From assembly GCA_021604865.1 (NCBI GenBank), contig BQJU01000014.1, forward strand, positions 62,001-126,000: a stretch of DNA of 64,000 nt, read 5' to 3'. The position numbers were made by a program, and so were the translations under genes. The DNA comes from Saprospiraceae bacterium. GTDB lineage: Bacteria; Bacteroidota; Bacteroidia; Chitinophagales; Saprospiraceae. How positions within the stretch are numbered: the first letter of the stretch is position 1; the number at the start of each line of letters is the position of its first letter. Positions 36,896 through 46,427 of this stretch are shown here, piece after piece. Under the pieces are notes generated by a model, which had not been told where the DNA came from, ran no database searches, and was given only the letters and a program-made list of their open reading frames with translations.

Positions 36896-38245
36896 ATGAG
36901 TAAAATAAACTGTTTTTGGTTTCGTCGAGATATGAGGCTTCGGGATAATGCCGGCCTCTACCATGCCTTGAAAGGAGATTATCCTGTATTGCCTTTATTT
37001 ATTTTTGACAAAAACATTCTGGATGACTTAGAGGATAAGGACGATGCCAGAGTCAGTTTTATTCATCAGGTAGTTACCGAAATACAGGAGGAACTCCAAA
37101 AATTGGGAAGTAATCTGCTAGTGAAATATGGAAACCCTCTGGATATCTGGGAAGAAATTATGGCTACTTACCCAGTGAATGCGATCTATAGCAATCGGGA
37201 TTATGAACCCTATGCCAAAACGAGAGACAATAGAGTAGGGGAGTTAGTGAAAAAAAAGGGGATACCCTTTCACGCCTACAAAGATCACGTCATTTTTGAA
37301 AAAATGGAGATAGAGAAGGAGGCAGGTGGTCCCTATACCGTATTTACACCTTACAGCAAAAAATGGCTGGCCAAATTAAAAACCAAAACGGCCTGGCATA
37401 ATGAGCAAGAAATTTCTTTTTATTTAAAACCTTATCCAACTGAGGAATATTTTGATAACTTTTTTCAGTCTGATCAACCTTTTGATCTTCCTTCACTAGA
37501 AAGTATGGGGTTTTTGTCGTCAAAATTGAGTATTCCCGATAAAACGGTATCCCGGAGAATCATCAGAAATTACGATTCAACCAGAGATTACCCGGCAACG
37601 GACGGAACTTCAAGGTTGGGCATTCACTTTCGCTTTGGGACCATCAGTATCCGGGAAAAAGCCCTGCATGCTCAACAATTAAACGATACTTTTTTAAATG
37701 AGCTCATCTGGCGAGAATTTTATGCTCAAATATTGGATCACTTTCCTAAAGTAGTAGAAAAATCCTTCAGAGAAAAGTACGACTTCATTGAATGGCGAAA
37801 TGACGAGGACGAATTTCAAAAATGGTGTCATGGGAAAACGGGTTATGCAATGGTAGATGCCGGCATGCGACAACTCAATCAAACAGGTTATATGCACAAT
37901 CGGGTGCGGATGATTACTGCCAGTTTTTTGACGAAACATTTACTGATCGACTGGCGGTGGGGCGAGGCCTATTTTGCCCGAATGTTACTGGATTATGATC
38001 TGGCCAGCAATAACGGAGGCTGGCAATGGGCGGCGGGTTGTGGCACCGATGCTGCTCCATACTTCAGGATTTTCAACCCCTATTCCCAACAGGAAAAATT
38101 CGACAAAAATTTTGATTACATAAAAAAATGGGTGCCAGAATATCATACTGATGATTACCCTGAACCAATCGTTGATCATAAATTTGCCAGAGAACGCTGC
38201 CTGAATGTCTACAAAACTGGTTTAGAGGCAGCGAAAAAAAATTAA
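36896..38245 (+). CDS. phrB: Cryptochrome/DNA photolyase family protein
   Basis: About 449 residues. I choose the ATG at 36896 (MSKINCFWFRRDMRLRDN), the family start; the frame remains open nine codons further upstream. The N-terminal alpha/beta domain with DMRLRDN is followed by the FAD-binding domain with TSRLGIHFRFGTIS, LIWREFYAQ, MHNRVRMI and WAAGCGTDAAPYFRIFNP. It probably repairs cyclobutane pyrimidine dimers using blue light; a cryptochrome role cannot be excluded. Its stop overlaps the coaE stop by three bases on the opposite strand. Confidence 0.9.
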   Translation: MSKINCFWFRRDMRLRDNAGLYHALKGDYPVLPLFIFDKNILDDLEDKDDARVSFIHQVVTEIQEELQKLGSNLLVKYGNPLDIWEEIMATYPVNAIYSNRDYEPYAKTRDNRVGELVKKKGIPFHAYKDHVIFEKMEIEKEAGGPYTVFTPYSKKWLAKLKTKTAWHNEQEISFYLKPYPTEEYFDNFFQSDQPFDLPSLESMGFLSSKLSIPDKTVSRRIIRNYDSTRDYPATDGTSRLGIHFRFGTISIREKALHAQQLNDTFLNELIWREFYAQILDHFPKVVEKSFREKYDFIEWRNDEDEFQKWCHGKTGYAMVDAGMRQLNQTGYMHNRVRMITASFLTKHLLIDWRWGEAYFARMLLDYDLASNNGGWQWAAGCGTDAAPYFRIFNPYSQQEKFDKNFDYIKKWVPEYHTDDYPEPIVDHKFARERCLNVYKTGLEAAKKN

Positions 38246-38835
38246 CACCTGTCAAGTAATTGATGATGGATTTTTAGCACCTCTTTAATCAGGGAATGTT
38301 GTCCATCATTGTTAATTACAAAGTCCGCTTTTTTTACTTTTTCAACTTCAGGCATTTGGCTATTTATTCGTGCAGCCACGGCTTCAGGAGTGGTGCCGTC
38401 CCGCTTTACGACCCGCTCAATCCGGAGGGCTTCAGGGGCGGTGACGACGATAATAAAATCAAACGACTGATAACCACCACTTTCATAGAGCAAGGCTGCT
38501 TCATATAGGCCATAAGGCACATCTCCAAGTTGATTAAACCATTGCTGCCCATCTTGTTGTACAGCGGGATGTACAATAGCATTTAGCCCCAAGCGCAGGG
38601 AATTCTTTTTAAATATTTTACCAGCCACATATTGTCGGTTCAATGATCCATCGGGCAGATAAGCTTCTGTTCCCAGGAGTGACTTAATTTGATTCACTAA
38701 CTTGGGCTCATGGACCATTAGCCATTTTGCCCGATCATCAGCGTAATAAACGGGCACCCCTAAGGTTTCAAAAATCTTGCAAACAGTGGTTTTGCCACTA
38801 CCAATTCCTCCTGTAATTCCGATTCTTAACATCAT
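38242..38835 (-). CDS. coaE: Dephospho-CoA kinase
   Basis: Last step of coenzyme A synthesis: phosphorylates the ribose 3'-hydroxyl of dephospho-CoA. 197 residues, with P-loop GGIGSGKTT near the N-terminus, the YYADDRAKWL motif and the lid around RVVKRDGTTPE. Two adjacent ATG codons (38835 and 38832) are possible. A TATCTTTG promoter lies at 38882. Confidence 0.95.
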   Translation of the reverse strand: MMLRIGITGGIGSGKTTVCKIFETLGVPVYYADDRAKWLMVHEPKLVNQIKSLLGTEAYLPDGSLNRQYVAGKIFKKNSLRLGLNAIVHPAVQQDGQQWFNQLGDVPYGLYEAALLYESGGYQSFDFIIVVTAPEALRIERVVKRDGTTPEAVAARINSQMPEVEKVKKADFVINNDGQHSLIKEVLKIHHQLLDRC

Positions 38836-38881
38836 TTCTTTATCGAGAAGTTGTCCTAGACTGAAAATTCAGATAGTTTCT

Positions 38882-38889
38882 CAAAGATA
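38882..38889 (-). promoter_or_regulatory. -7 box for coaE
   Basis: Reads TATCTTTG on the minus strand, an exact TAnnTTTG match, 46 bp upstream of the coaE start. Confidence 0.55.
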
Positions 38890-38923
38890 TTTTTTAAATT
38901 GGAGAAAAATAAAACTGGCCTGC

Positions 38924-39934
38924 ATGTTACGACACCTCTTAATCAGTTCGCTCATTATTTCTCTTAGCTGGTGTGCTCATTCCCAGGACATTCACTTTTC
39001 TCAATTTTTTAATGCGCCGCTTCAGGTTAATCCCGCATTTACCGGATTATTTTCAGGAGATGTGCGATTTGGAGGCAATTACCGCAATCAGTGGCAAAGC
39101 GTGCCCGTGCCCTATACGACTTTCTCGGCCTATTTTGATCAGAAATTTTATTTACCTATTCTGAACAATAGCATGCTGGGTGGCGGCTTGATTTTTAATT
39201 ATGATCGTGCTGGAGATGCGAATCTTAGCTGGACCCAATTGGGTATAAACCTATCGTACATTCAACAACTAGCCGATGAGCATTTTTTGAGCGGTGGCTT
39301 TCAATTGAAAGGTGGTCAACGGGCATTGGATCCCAATTTGCTCAACTTTGGCGACCAGTATAATGGAGATGTCTTTGACCCTTCACAAGCCAGCCAGGAA
39401 TCCCTGACCAAATCCTCTATTGCCTATTTTGATCTTGGAGCAGGGGCCGTTTGGTATTTTCAGGATGAAGATAGCCGGACCCATGCGCAGACCGGTTTTA
39501 GTTTTATGCATGTTAATCAGCCTAACGTAAGCTTTTTTGAAGAAGAGAAAATACACCTCAATATGTTGATTTCTCTCCATCAAAATGCAGGCGTTCAATT
39601 GACCGACCAATTTGATCTGGTGTCCAATATTTTATGGCAATTCCAGGGAGCTTATATGGAAACGGTTTGGGTACTAAGTGGGAAAGGTTATTTTGATACT
39701 GGAGCAGATACTCCTTTGGTGTTGCAAGCTGGCGTGGGCTATCGATTAGGCGATGCTCTTTTTCCATACCTGGGAGTGCAATATCTCAATTGGAAAGCCG
39801 GCTTCAGCTATGATATCAATAACTCACCGTTTAATGTGGCTACTGCCAAAAAGGGAGGACCGGAGTTTTCATTGTCTTACATAATTTCAAAGGTAAAACC
39901 ACCTGACACTTTCAAATCCTGTCCGATATTTTAA
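38924..39934 (+). CDS. PorP/SprF-family type IX secretion membrane protein
   Basis: 336 residues. I choose the ATG at 38924, which opens a signal peptide (about 1-20, ending AHSQ); the open frame upstream lies inside coaE on the other strand. The mature start DIHFSQFFNAPLQVNPAFTG is the PorP/SprF family signature, and the rest is a beta-barrel of about 14 strands with repeated GAGxxW/Y turns. Such barrels anchor T9SS-exported components at the outer membrane. It is followed after 5 bp by a PorE-like gene, the usual PorP/PorE arrangement. Confidence 0.9.
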   Translation: MLRHLLISSLIISLSWCAHSQDIHFSQFFNAPLQVNPAFTGLFSGDVRFGGNYRNQWQSVPVPYTTFSAYFDQKFYLPILNNSMLGGGLIFNYDRAGDANLSWTQLGINLSYIQQLADEHFLSGGFQLKGGQRALDPNLLNFGDQYNGDVFDPSQASQESLTKSSIAYFDLGAGAVWYFQDEDSRTHAQTGFSFMHVNQPNVSFFEEEKIHLNMLISLHQNAGVQLTDQFDLVSNILWQFQGAYMETVWVLSGKGYFDTGADTPLVLQAGVGYRLGDALFPYLGVQYLNWKAGFSYDINNSPFNVATAKKGGPEFSLSYIISKVKPPDTFKSCPIF

Positions 39935-39939
39935 GAGAT

Positions 39940-41919
39940 ATGAAGCAGTATTTTAGTTTATTATTTTTTCTATTAGGGCTTGCCATTGTTTCTCCTGCTC
40001 AATCCTTTCGTGCATACCTAAAGGCGGGCGATCAGGCTATTCAGCAAACAGATTATTTCGCCGCCATGCATTATTATGAAAATGCCTTGGAACGCAAGCC
40101 GGATGATTTGTCAACGCTCTATAAAATGGCGGATGCAGCCCGACATTTTAATTCCTTTGAGATGGCAGATAAATATTACCAGAAGGTGTTGAAAAGGGAT
40201 AAAACTGGAGCATTTTCATTGGTTACTTATTGGTTGGGCTTCGTAAAGAAACAAATGGGAGCCTATGAGGAAGCAAAGGCTTACTTTCAGCAATATCTTG
40301 AACAGGCTAAACCCAATCCCGAGTATTCGGCGAAAGCCAAACAAGAAATTAACAACTGCGAACAAGCTATCCACCTACTTGAGCAACCGGCTGAATACCA
40401 GGTTGAACGTATGGATAAAAAAATCAATACGGCTTATTCGGAATTTGGGGCCTATCGCAGCGGAGACACTCTTTTTTACAGTTCCTATAGGTTTGACAAA
40501 AAGAGTAAAGGTCGATTGCCGGAAAGAAAGATTTCAAAAGTACTGATGTCCATTAAGGGAGGAAAAGGCCGTACGATGAGGCGAAATTTTAATGAGGACC
40601 AAAAACATACTGCTCATACGGCCATCAGTACTGATCAATCCAGAATATATTATACCCTTTGTGATTTTGTGGAAGGTAGTGTCGCTATTAGGTGTCAACT
40701 ATTTTATAGAGAGAAGGACAGTAGAAAACGTTGGAAATCAATGGGTTTAGCTTTACCTAGCTCCATTAATATTCCAGGGTATACAATTACCCAACCTGCC
40801 GTGGCCTTCGATTCTCTATCAAATACAGAAATCCTTTATTATGTCAGTGATAGGCCGGGAGGAAAAGGGGGCAAGGATATATGGTGGGTTCAAAGAGAGA
40901 TTGGGAAAAATAAATTCTCGGAACCGCAAAATCTGGAGCAGGTTAATACACCAAATGATGAAATCACGCCCTTTTTTCACGCTCAAAACCAACACCTCTA
41001 TTTTAGTTCTGATGGTTATAATGGTCTTGGTGGGTTTGATATTTACCGAATAGCTAAAGGTGAAAACTGGGGGCTGATAGAGCCATTGGCACCACCTATT
41101 AATTCCAGCTACAATGACATTTATTATTTTCTAAACGAAGATGGGAAGACCGGATATTTATCGTCTAACCGACTGGGGTCTCTTTATCTGGATCAACACA
41201 ACAAGACTTGTTGTAACGATATTTACACCTTCAAATTGATCCCTCCAATACCAGAGACTCCAATAGATTCTTCAACAATAGTTTATACCCCACCAGAGGC
41301 AGAAACAAGCGTTCCTGAATTGCCTAAAATTCCGGAAACACTAGAAGATTTTCTGCCATTGGCTCTGTATTTTGACAATGACGAGCCCGACCGGCGTACC
41401 CGACGCCCGACGACTCGCAAAAATTACGAGCTCACTTACCAGCGCTATTATGACAAAAAGAAGGAATACCAGGAGCAATTCGCCCGGGCGCTGGATGAAG
41501 ATGATCAGGCTGAAGCGGAAGCCTTGATCGCCTCTTTTTTTGAGGAGGAAGTAAAACAGGGCTATGACTTTTTATTCCGTTTTTCGGAAATCCTTTTAAA
41601 ACGATTACTTGCTGGTGACGAAGTAGAAATTTTTATCAAAGGATATACCAGCCCGAGAGCCCAGAGTGATTACAACCTAAGTTTGGGGCAAAGAAGGATC
41701 AGCAGTTTGCGCAATCATTTCTCTACTTATCAGGATGGTGTTTTTGTTCCTTTTTTGGATAATGGGCAATTGGTAATTACAGAAAGGTCGTTTGGTGAAA
41801 CGACAGCTTCGCAAGAGGTAAGTGACGATCTCACAGATTTGCGGAATTCCATATATAGTCCTGCGGCAGCAAGAGAAAGAAGGGTAGAGATTTTGGAGGT
41901 AAAAAGAAAAGAAAATTAG
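39940..41919 (+). CDS. PorE-like envelope protein: TPR, PD40 beta-propeller and OmpA-like domain
   Basis: 659 residues. A signal peptide (1-20) is followed by TPR repeats (about 22-130; ALERKPDDLSTLYKMADAARHF), a WD40/PD40-type propeller (about 165-430; repeated LYFSSDGYNGLGGFDIY-like blades), a linker, and a C-terminal OmpA-like domain (about 555-659). The OmpA domain has GYTSPRA where peptidoglycan-binding OmpA proteins have GHTD/GYTD, so the binding Asp is replaced. Probably a periplasmic partner of the PorP/SprF barrel encoded just upstream. Confidence 0.85.
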   Translation: MKQYFSLLFFLLGLAIVSPAQSFRAYLKAGDQAIQQTDYFAAMHYYENALERKPDDLSTLYKMADAARHFNSFEMADKYYQKVLKRDKTGAFSLVTYWLGFVKKQMGAYEEAKAYFQQYLEQAKPNPEYSAKAKQEINNCEQAIHLLEQPAEYQVERMDKKINTAYSEFGAYRSGDTLFYSSYRFDKKSKGRLPERKISKVLMSIKGGKGRTMRRNFNEDQKHTAHTAISTDQSRIYYTLCDFVEGSVAIRCQLFYREKDSRKRWKSMGLALPSSINIPGYTITQPAVAFDSLSNTEILYYVSDRPGGKGGKDIWWVQREIGKNKFSEPQNLEQVNTPNDEITPFFHAQNQHLYFSSDGYNGLGGFDIYRIAKGENWGLIEPLAPPINSSYNDIYYFLNEDGKTGYLSSNRLGSLYLDQHNKTCCNDIYTFKLIPPIPETPIDSSTIVYTPPEAETSVPELPKIPETLEDFLPLALYFDNDEPDRRTRRPTTRKNYELTYQRYYDKKKEYQEQFARALDEDDQAEAEALIASFFEEEVKQGYDFLFRFSEILLKRLLAGDEVEIFIKGYTSPRAQSDYNLSLGQRRISSLRNHFSTYQDGVFVPFLDNGQLVITERSFGETTASQEVSDDLTDLRNSIYSPAAARERRVEILEVKRKEN

Positions 41920-41978
41920 GATACGTTGGTGCCTTCTCTCCTAAATGCTATTTTTACCTCCAGATCAAAAAACAAATA

Positions 41979-42878
41979 ATGGCGAAATTAAGAACCGGGC
42001 ATTCCCGGCAAGATACAAAGAAGAGTTCCGGTATGTTTATCAAGGTTGGCGTTTTCGGAGCTATCATAAGTGGATTGTTTTTTGTCTTCAACCAATTTAC
42101 GGGTACTACCAACACTTCAGAACCAGAGGAGACAGAACAATACCTGCCTACAGCCCATTATTTGCCGACCTCTTCCACAGGGCAAATTGTCAAACACGAG
42201 TATTATACCCTTTCTTATTCTGAGGAGCACGAGCAGGCAGAATGGACGGCTCATATCCTTACAAAGGAAAACCTAGACAAGGAATGGCAGAAAAGGGAAG
42301 ATAATTTCCGTCCTGATGATAAGGTCAAAACGGGTTCTTCCACGCCAAATGATTATCGTGGCTCGGGTTATGATCGTGGGCATTTGGTTCCATCAGCGGA
42401 TATGGCTTTTGACCAAGAAGCGATGAAGGAAACTTTCTTAATGAGTAATATAAGCCCACAGTCCAGCAACTTCAACAAAGGAGTATGGCGGGAATTGGAA
42501 GAGTTAACCAGAAATTGGGCTAAGAAATTTGGCCAATTGTACGTGATTACGGGCCCGGTTTTGGCCATGGAAACCAAGGGGACAATTGGTGACAACGAAG
42601 TTAGTATCCCGGCTGCTTATTTCAAGGTTTTGCTGGATTTAACAGAACCGGGTTTAAAAGGTATTGCCTTTGTAATACCCAATGAGGTAACTTTTGAACC
42701 ACTCTATAAATTTGCCACTTCGATTGATGCTGTAGAGGGACTTACCGGCCTGAATTTTTTTCCGGAACTGATGGACGAAGACCTTGAAACAGAGGTGGAA
42801 GGTGACTTCAACTTGGATTTATGGGAATTCAGTAAGAAAAAGTTTGAAGACAGAACTGAAAAGTGGAATCAACAATAA
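41979..42878 (+). CDS. Membrane-anchored DNA/RNA non-specific endonuclease
   Basis: 299 residues. One N-terminal hydrophobic anchor (about 20-38) is followed by a Serratia-nuclease-type domain: the catalytic DRGHLVPSADM with His, SNISPQSSNFNKGVWRELE with the metal Asn, and the ITGPVL strand. A probable periplasmic or surface nuclease for nucleic-acid scavenging. The start at 41979 puts a basic N-tail before the anchor. Confidence 0.9.
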   Translation: MAKLRTGHSRQDTKKSSGMFIKVGVFGAIISGLFFVFNQFTGTTNTSEPEETEQYLPTAHYLPTSSTGQIVKHEYYTLSYSEEHEQAEWTAHILTKENLDKEWQKREDNFRPDDKVKTGSSTPNDYRGSGYDRGHLVPSADMAFDQEAMKETFLMSNISPQSSNFNKGVWRELEELTRNWAKKFGQLYVITGPVLAMETKGTIGDNEVSIPAAYFKVLLDLTEPGLKGIAFVIPNEVTFEPLYKFATSIDAVEGLTGLNFFPELMDEDLETEVEGDFNLDLWEFSKKKFEDRTEKWNQQ

Positions 42879-42907
42879 GTACATTTTAAAAACAAGAATT
42901 ACGCATT

Positions 42908-44452
42908 ATGTCCAATAGGGAAACTTTTATCGAGCTGATCAACAAGGGATATACTTTTAAAAATGATTCTATCGTATTAGGTGGGGCTATGCTGGACAAA
43001 GAGGCTTTGCCAAACACCTTAGTAAAACTTCCCCTTAAGATGTTTAACCGGCATGGATTAATAGCTGGTGCTACGGGCTCTGGAAAGACAAAAACGTTAC
43101 AAATTATAGCAGAACAACTTGCTGCTAAATCAGTACCGGTGTTGTTGATGGATATAAAAGGGGACCTCAGTGGCATTGCCATGCCGAGTGCAGGTCATCC
43201 GAAAATAGACGAACGGCACGCCAAAATAGGCATTCCTTTCCAGGCAGATTCAAGCCCGGTAGAATTTTTGAGTTTGTCCGAAGAAAAAGGTGCTCGTTTG
43301 CGAGCTACGGTCTCAGAATTCGGGCCGGTATTGTTTTCCAAAATCCTGGATCTAAATGATACTCAATCGGGAGTAGTTGCTGTAATTTATAAATATTGCG
43401 ATGATAATAATCTGCCACTACTGGATTTAAAAGACTTCAAAAAGACGATTCAATACGTTACCGGTGAGGGGAAAGCGGAAATTGAGGAGATGTATGGCCG
43501 TATTTCAACGGCTTCAACCGGGGCGATCATGCGGAAAATCGTCGAATTGGAGCAGCAAGGGGCAGAGGTCTTTTTTGGCGAACGATCTTTTGATGTGGAA
43601 GATCTTTGCCGCTTGGATGAAAATGGCAAAGCAATGGTATCGATTATCCGGCTAACGGATATTCAGGATAGACCTAAGTTGTTTTCTACTTTTATGCTAC
43701 AAATTCTGGCCGAAATTTATGCTACATTTCCAGAGGAAGGCGATTTGGAGCAACCCAAACTAGTCATTTTTATCGATGAAGCTCACCTGGTTTTTGATGA
43801 AGCTTCTGATGCCCTTCAGGATCAGATTGAAGCGATTGTCAAGTTGATTCGTTCCAAAGGAGTAGGACTTTATTTTGTAACCCAAAATCCGGCGGATATT
43901 CCTGAAAGTGTATTGAGTCAGCTTGGATTAAAGATACAGCATGCCCTTCGTGCTTTTACTGCTAAAGACCGTAAGGCAATCCGATTGGCGTCGCAGAATT
44001 ATCCTGAAACCGATTTTTACGAAGTAGACCAATTGCTCACAGAGTTGGGAATCGGTGAGGCCTTGGTGACTACATTGAACGAAAAGGGCATTCCGACTCC
44101 TTTAGTACATACATTATTACGGGCGCCACAATCGCGGATGGATATTTTGACAGAAGGAGAAATCAATAATATCTTGAAACAATCGAATCTTCTTAGAAAA
44201 TACAATGAGGAAATAGATCGGAAAAGTGCCTATGAAATATTGGGACAGAAAATCGATAGAGCGCGAGAGGAAGAACACAAGGAGAACATGCAGGCCCAAC
44301 GGCAAAAAGCAAGCCGAACAACCAGCCGTCGCCAGCGAAAGTCAACTTTTGAGAAGATCATAAGTAATACAACAACCCGGCAAATTGGCCGCACAATTGC
44401 CCGCGAATTAACAAGAGGGCTGTTGGGCGTTTTGGGAATTAAAAAAAGATGA
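42908..44452 (+). CDS. HerA-like/DUF853 P-loop ATPase (YjgR family)
   Basis: 514 residues. Walker A GATGSGKTKT at about 56-65; Walker B KLVIFIDEAH around 281-290; a C-terminal helix-rich Lys/Arg tail (RQKASRTTSRRQRK). It matches the DUF853 family of HerA/FtsK-like ATPases annotated YjgR. The biochemical role is unknown. It follows the nuclease gene with a 29-bp gap, and the pairing is suggestive but not evidence of joint function. Confidence 0.85.
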   Translation: MSNRETFIELINKGYTFKNDSIVLGGAMLDKEALPNTLVKLPLKMFNRHGLIAGATGSGKTKTLQIIAEQLAAKSVPVLLMDIKGDLSGIAMPSAGHPKIDERHAKIGIPFQADSSPVEFLSLSEEKGARLRATVSEFGPVLFSKILDLNDTQSGVVAVIYKYCDDNNLPLLDLKDFKKTIQYVTGEGKAEIEEMYGRISTASTGAIMRKIVELEQQGAEVFFGERSFDVEDLCRLDENGKAMVSIIRLTDIQDRPKLFSTFMLQILAEIYATFPEEGDLEQPKLVIFIDEAHLVFDEASDALQDQIEAIVKLIRSKGVGLYFVTQNPADIPESVLSQLGLKIQHALRAFTAKDRKAIRLASQNYPETDFYEVDQLLTELGIGEALVTTLNEKGIPTPLVHTLLRAPQSRMDILTEGEINNILKQSNLLRKYNEEIDRKSAYEILGQKIDRAREEEHKENMQAQRQKASRTTSRRQRKSTFEKIISNTTTRQIGRTIARELTRGLLGVLGIKKR

Positions 44453-44481
44453 TAAACAGAAGTGTCGGCTTCAAAATTGCA

Positions 44482-45069
44482 TTAATTTTTACTGGGAAAA
44501 TTTTCAACAGCTTGTTTTTCATCTTCGTAGTTTCGACAATAAGTCGACCACGGAGTTACCCGGTATTCATTTGAACCAAAATAGGTGGCAATAAGTCTGA
44601 ATTTCTCAGTGTTTTTGAATCCAACAATGGATTGAATAACATCCTGATTCTCATCCATAAAAACCAGGGTAGGGTAGCTTAGTCTCCCTTTTAGCCATTT
44701 CTCGGCGAGTTGGTGATAACCCCGTTTCCCGTTTTTCACAAACTTAAAAACCTCGTCTTTATATCGAATATCCTCTTTGTATTCGGCATCAAACCGAACA
44801 GGATAGAAATTGGCATTGATGTATTCTACAACACCAGGATCTTTGAACGTAGTGGTATCCATTCGTTCGCACCAACGGCACCATTCAGTGTAAACATCCA
44901 GGAAAATTTTCTTTTTTCCTTTTTCAGACAATTGCACGGCCTCATCCCATGTCAACCAGTTAATTTCACTAGGCGACTTTTGTACAGGAAGAATTTCCGT
45001 AATTGGAGGATCATCTAATGAAAAAAGACTCGACAGAATTAATAATGCAATAGCACTCAGGAGTTTCAT
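44482..45069 (-). CDS. Secreted thioredoxin-fold protein
   Basis: 195 residues with a signal peptide (about 1-16). The thioredoxin-like domain carries an EWCRWCERMD active site (Cys-Arg-Trp-Cys) and the LSYPTLVFMDE cis-proline loop, similar to DUF255/DsbD C-terminal-like reductases. Probably a periplasmic thiol oxidoreductase. It stands alone. Confidence 0.82.
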   Translation of the reverse strand: MKLLSAIALLILSSLFSLDDPPITEILPVQKSPSEINWLTWDEAVQLSEKGKKKIFLDVYTEWCRWCERMDTTTFKDPGVVEYINANFYPVRFDAEYKEDIRYKDEVFKFVKNGKRGYHQLAEKWLKGRLSYPTLVFMDENQDVIQSIVGFKNTEKFRLIATYFGSNEYRVTPWSTYCRNYEDEKQAVENFPSKN

Positions 45070-45159
45070 TCAGCAACAGATTTTTACGAAATAAATACAC
45101 ATCTAAGAAACAAAGAAGGTGTCATCATTATGGCTTCCAGAGCCTACTTTAAACAAAGT

Positions 45160-46191
45160 TTAACTATTTCGGTAAATTTTTAGGAGATCATTTCCGATTT
45201 GGAATTCTACTTCATGTTTTTTTGGTAAGATTGGTGCGGGAATGCCTTCTGGAAAATAAGCTGACCCTACCAGCACTCTAGCTTCATCCCATAGCCCTGC
45301 TTCGACAAACTGCCCAAGAAGATGTGCTCCTCCTTCCACTAATAATTGGCTCAATTTTCGCGAAAATAAATCATTCAGCAGTGAAGGAAGTAGGTTGGAG
45401 AAATCAATTTTCTGGTAGGTCAACAACCCGGAGGTTTTGCTGTGTAATTCATTGTACACCAGGGTAGGGGAGCGCTGATCAAATAGGGCTAGGTCAGTGG
45501 AGAGTTTTAATTGGCGATCCAAAACGATACGCAGGGGGGATTTTCCATAATAATATCGATTGGTTAGGGAAGGATTGTCCGTCTTAGCAGTCGTAGTTCC
45601 CACGAGGATTGCATCAACTTCGCTGCGCCATTTATGCACCAGACGTTTACTATAGTGATTGGATATCCATATTTGTTCTTTTGTTTTAGCTGCTAGAAAT
45701 CCCTCTTTGGTCTGAGCGTATTTCAAAATAATATAAGGGCGGTTTTTTTGGACAAAAATCCGTCTTGGAGCACTTAATTGCTCTCCTTTAGCTGCAAGAA
45801 TGTGCGTGATAACCTCTACGCCAGCTTTTCGCAATATTTCAACCCCTTTTCCATGAACTTCAGGTGTAAAATCCACACAAGAAATAACTACTTTTGGAAT
45901 GCGGTGTTTGATGATCAAGTCAGTACAGGGAGGCGTGTTTCCATGAATGCAACAAGGCTCTAACGAAACATAGAGGCAAGATTGTGGCAAAAAGGGCCGG
46001 TCTTTTTCTTTGACATTGGCTACGGCATTTACTTCTGCATGGGCTGCACCATAACGCTCGTGCCAGCCTTCGCCAATTATTCTATTTTCGTGGACTAATA
46101 CGGCACCTACCATTGGATTAGGGGATACCTTACCGGAACCCAATATAGCCAAATCCAGACACCTCTGCATATATTGCTCGTCTTGGGTCAT
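45160..46191 (-). CDS. ribD: Bifunctional riboflavin-biosynthesis deaminase/reductase RibD
   Basis: 343 residues. The N-terminal cytidine-deaminase-like domain has HAEVNAVANV and the zinc ligands in PCCIHGNTPPCTDLI. The C-terminal reductase domain follows from about residue 150 (RPYIILKYAQTKEGFLA, LVEGGAHLLGQF). It converts the early pyrimidine intermediate to 5-amino-6-ribitylamino form in two steps. A -7 box is at 46211. Confidence 0.95.
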   Translation of the reverse strand: MTQDEQYMQRCLDLAILGSGKVSPNPMVGAVLVHENRIIGEGWHERYGAAHAEVNAVANVKEKDRPFLPQSCLYVSLEPCCIHGNTPPCTDLIIKHRIPKVVISCVDFTPEVHGKGVEILRKAGVEVITHILAAKGEQLSAPRRIFVQKNRPYIILKYAQTKEGFLAAKTKEQIWISNHYSKRLVHKWRSEVDAILVGTTTAKTDNPSLTNRYYYGKSPLRIVLDRQLKLSTDLALFDQRSPTLVYNELHSKTSGLLTYQKIDFSNLLPSLLNDLFSRKLSQLLVEGGAHLLGQFVEAGLWDEARVLVGSAYFPEGIPAPILPKKHEVEFQIGNDLLKIYRNS

Positions 46192-46210
46192 CAGAATTGT
46201 TTGTTGCGAA

Positions 46211-46218
46211 CAAAATTA
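46211..46218 (-). promoter_or_regulatory. -7 box for ribD
   Basis: TAATTTTG on the minus strand, an exact TAnnTTTG match, 19 bp from the start codon. Confidence 0.45.
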
Positions 46219-46286
46219 ATATAATACAAGGCTTTATTTAACTTTAAAAACGGAATTTTTTAAGTGAAAACGGATAAACATTTTTA

Positions 46287-46294
46287 TATATTTG
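46287..46294 (+). promoter_or_regulatory. -7 box upstream of the HNH/AP2 gene
   Basis: TATATTTG, an exact TAnnTTTG match, 133 bp upstream of the GTG start. If used it gives a long leader. Confidence 0.4.
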
Positions 46295-46427
46295 GTAAAG
46301 ACTGTATATTTAGGAACAAATTTTCCATCGCGACACTCTCGACAGATCATTTCCTTTGAACATTATCAACAGTATAAACCCCCTAACTATAAGCAATAGT
46401 TTAATTGTTCACCTAAATTAAAAGAGC

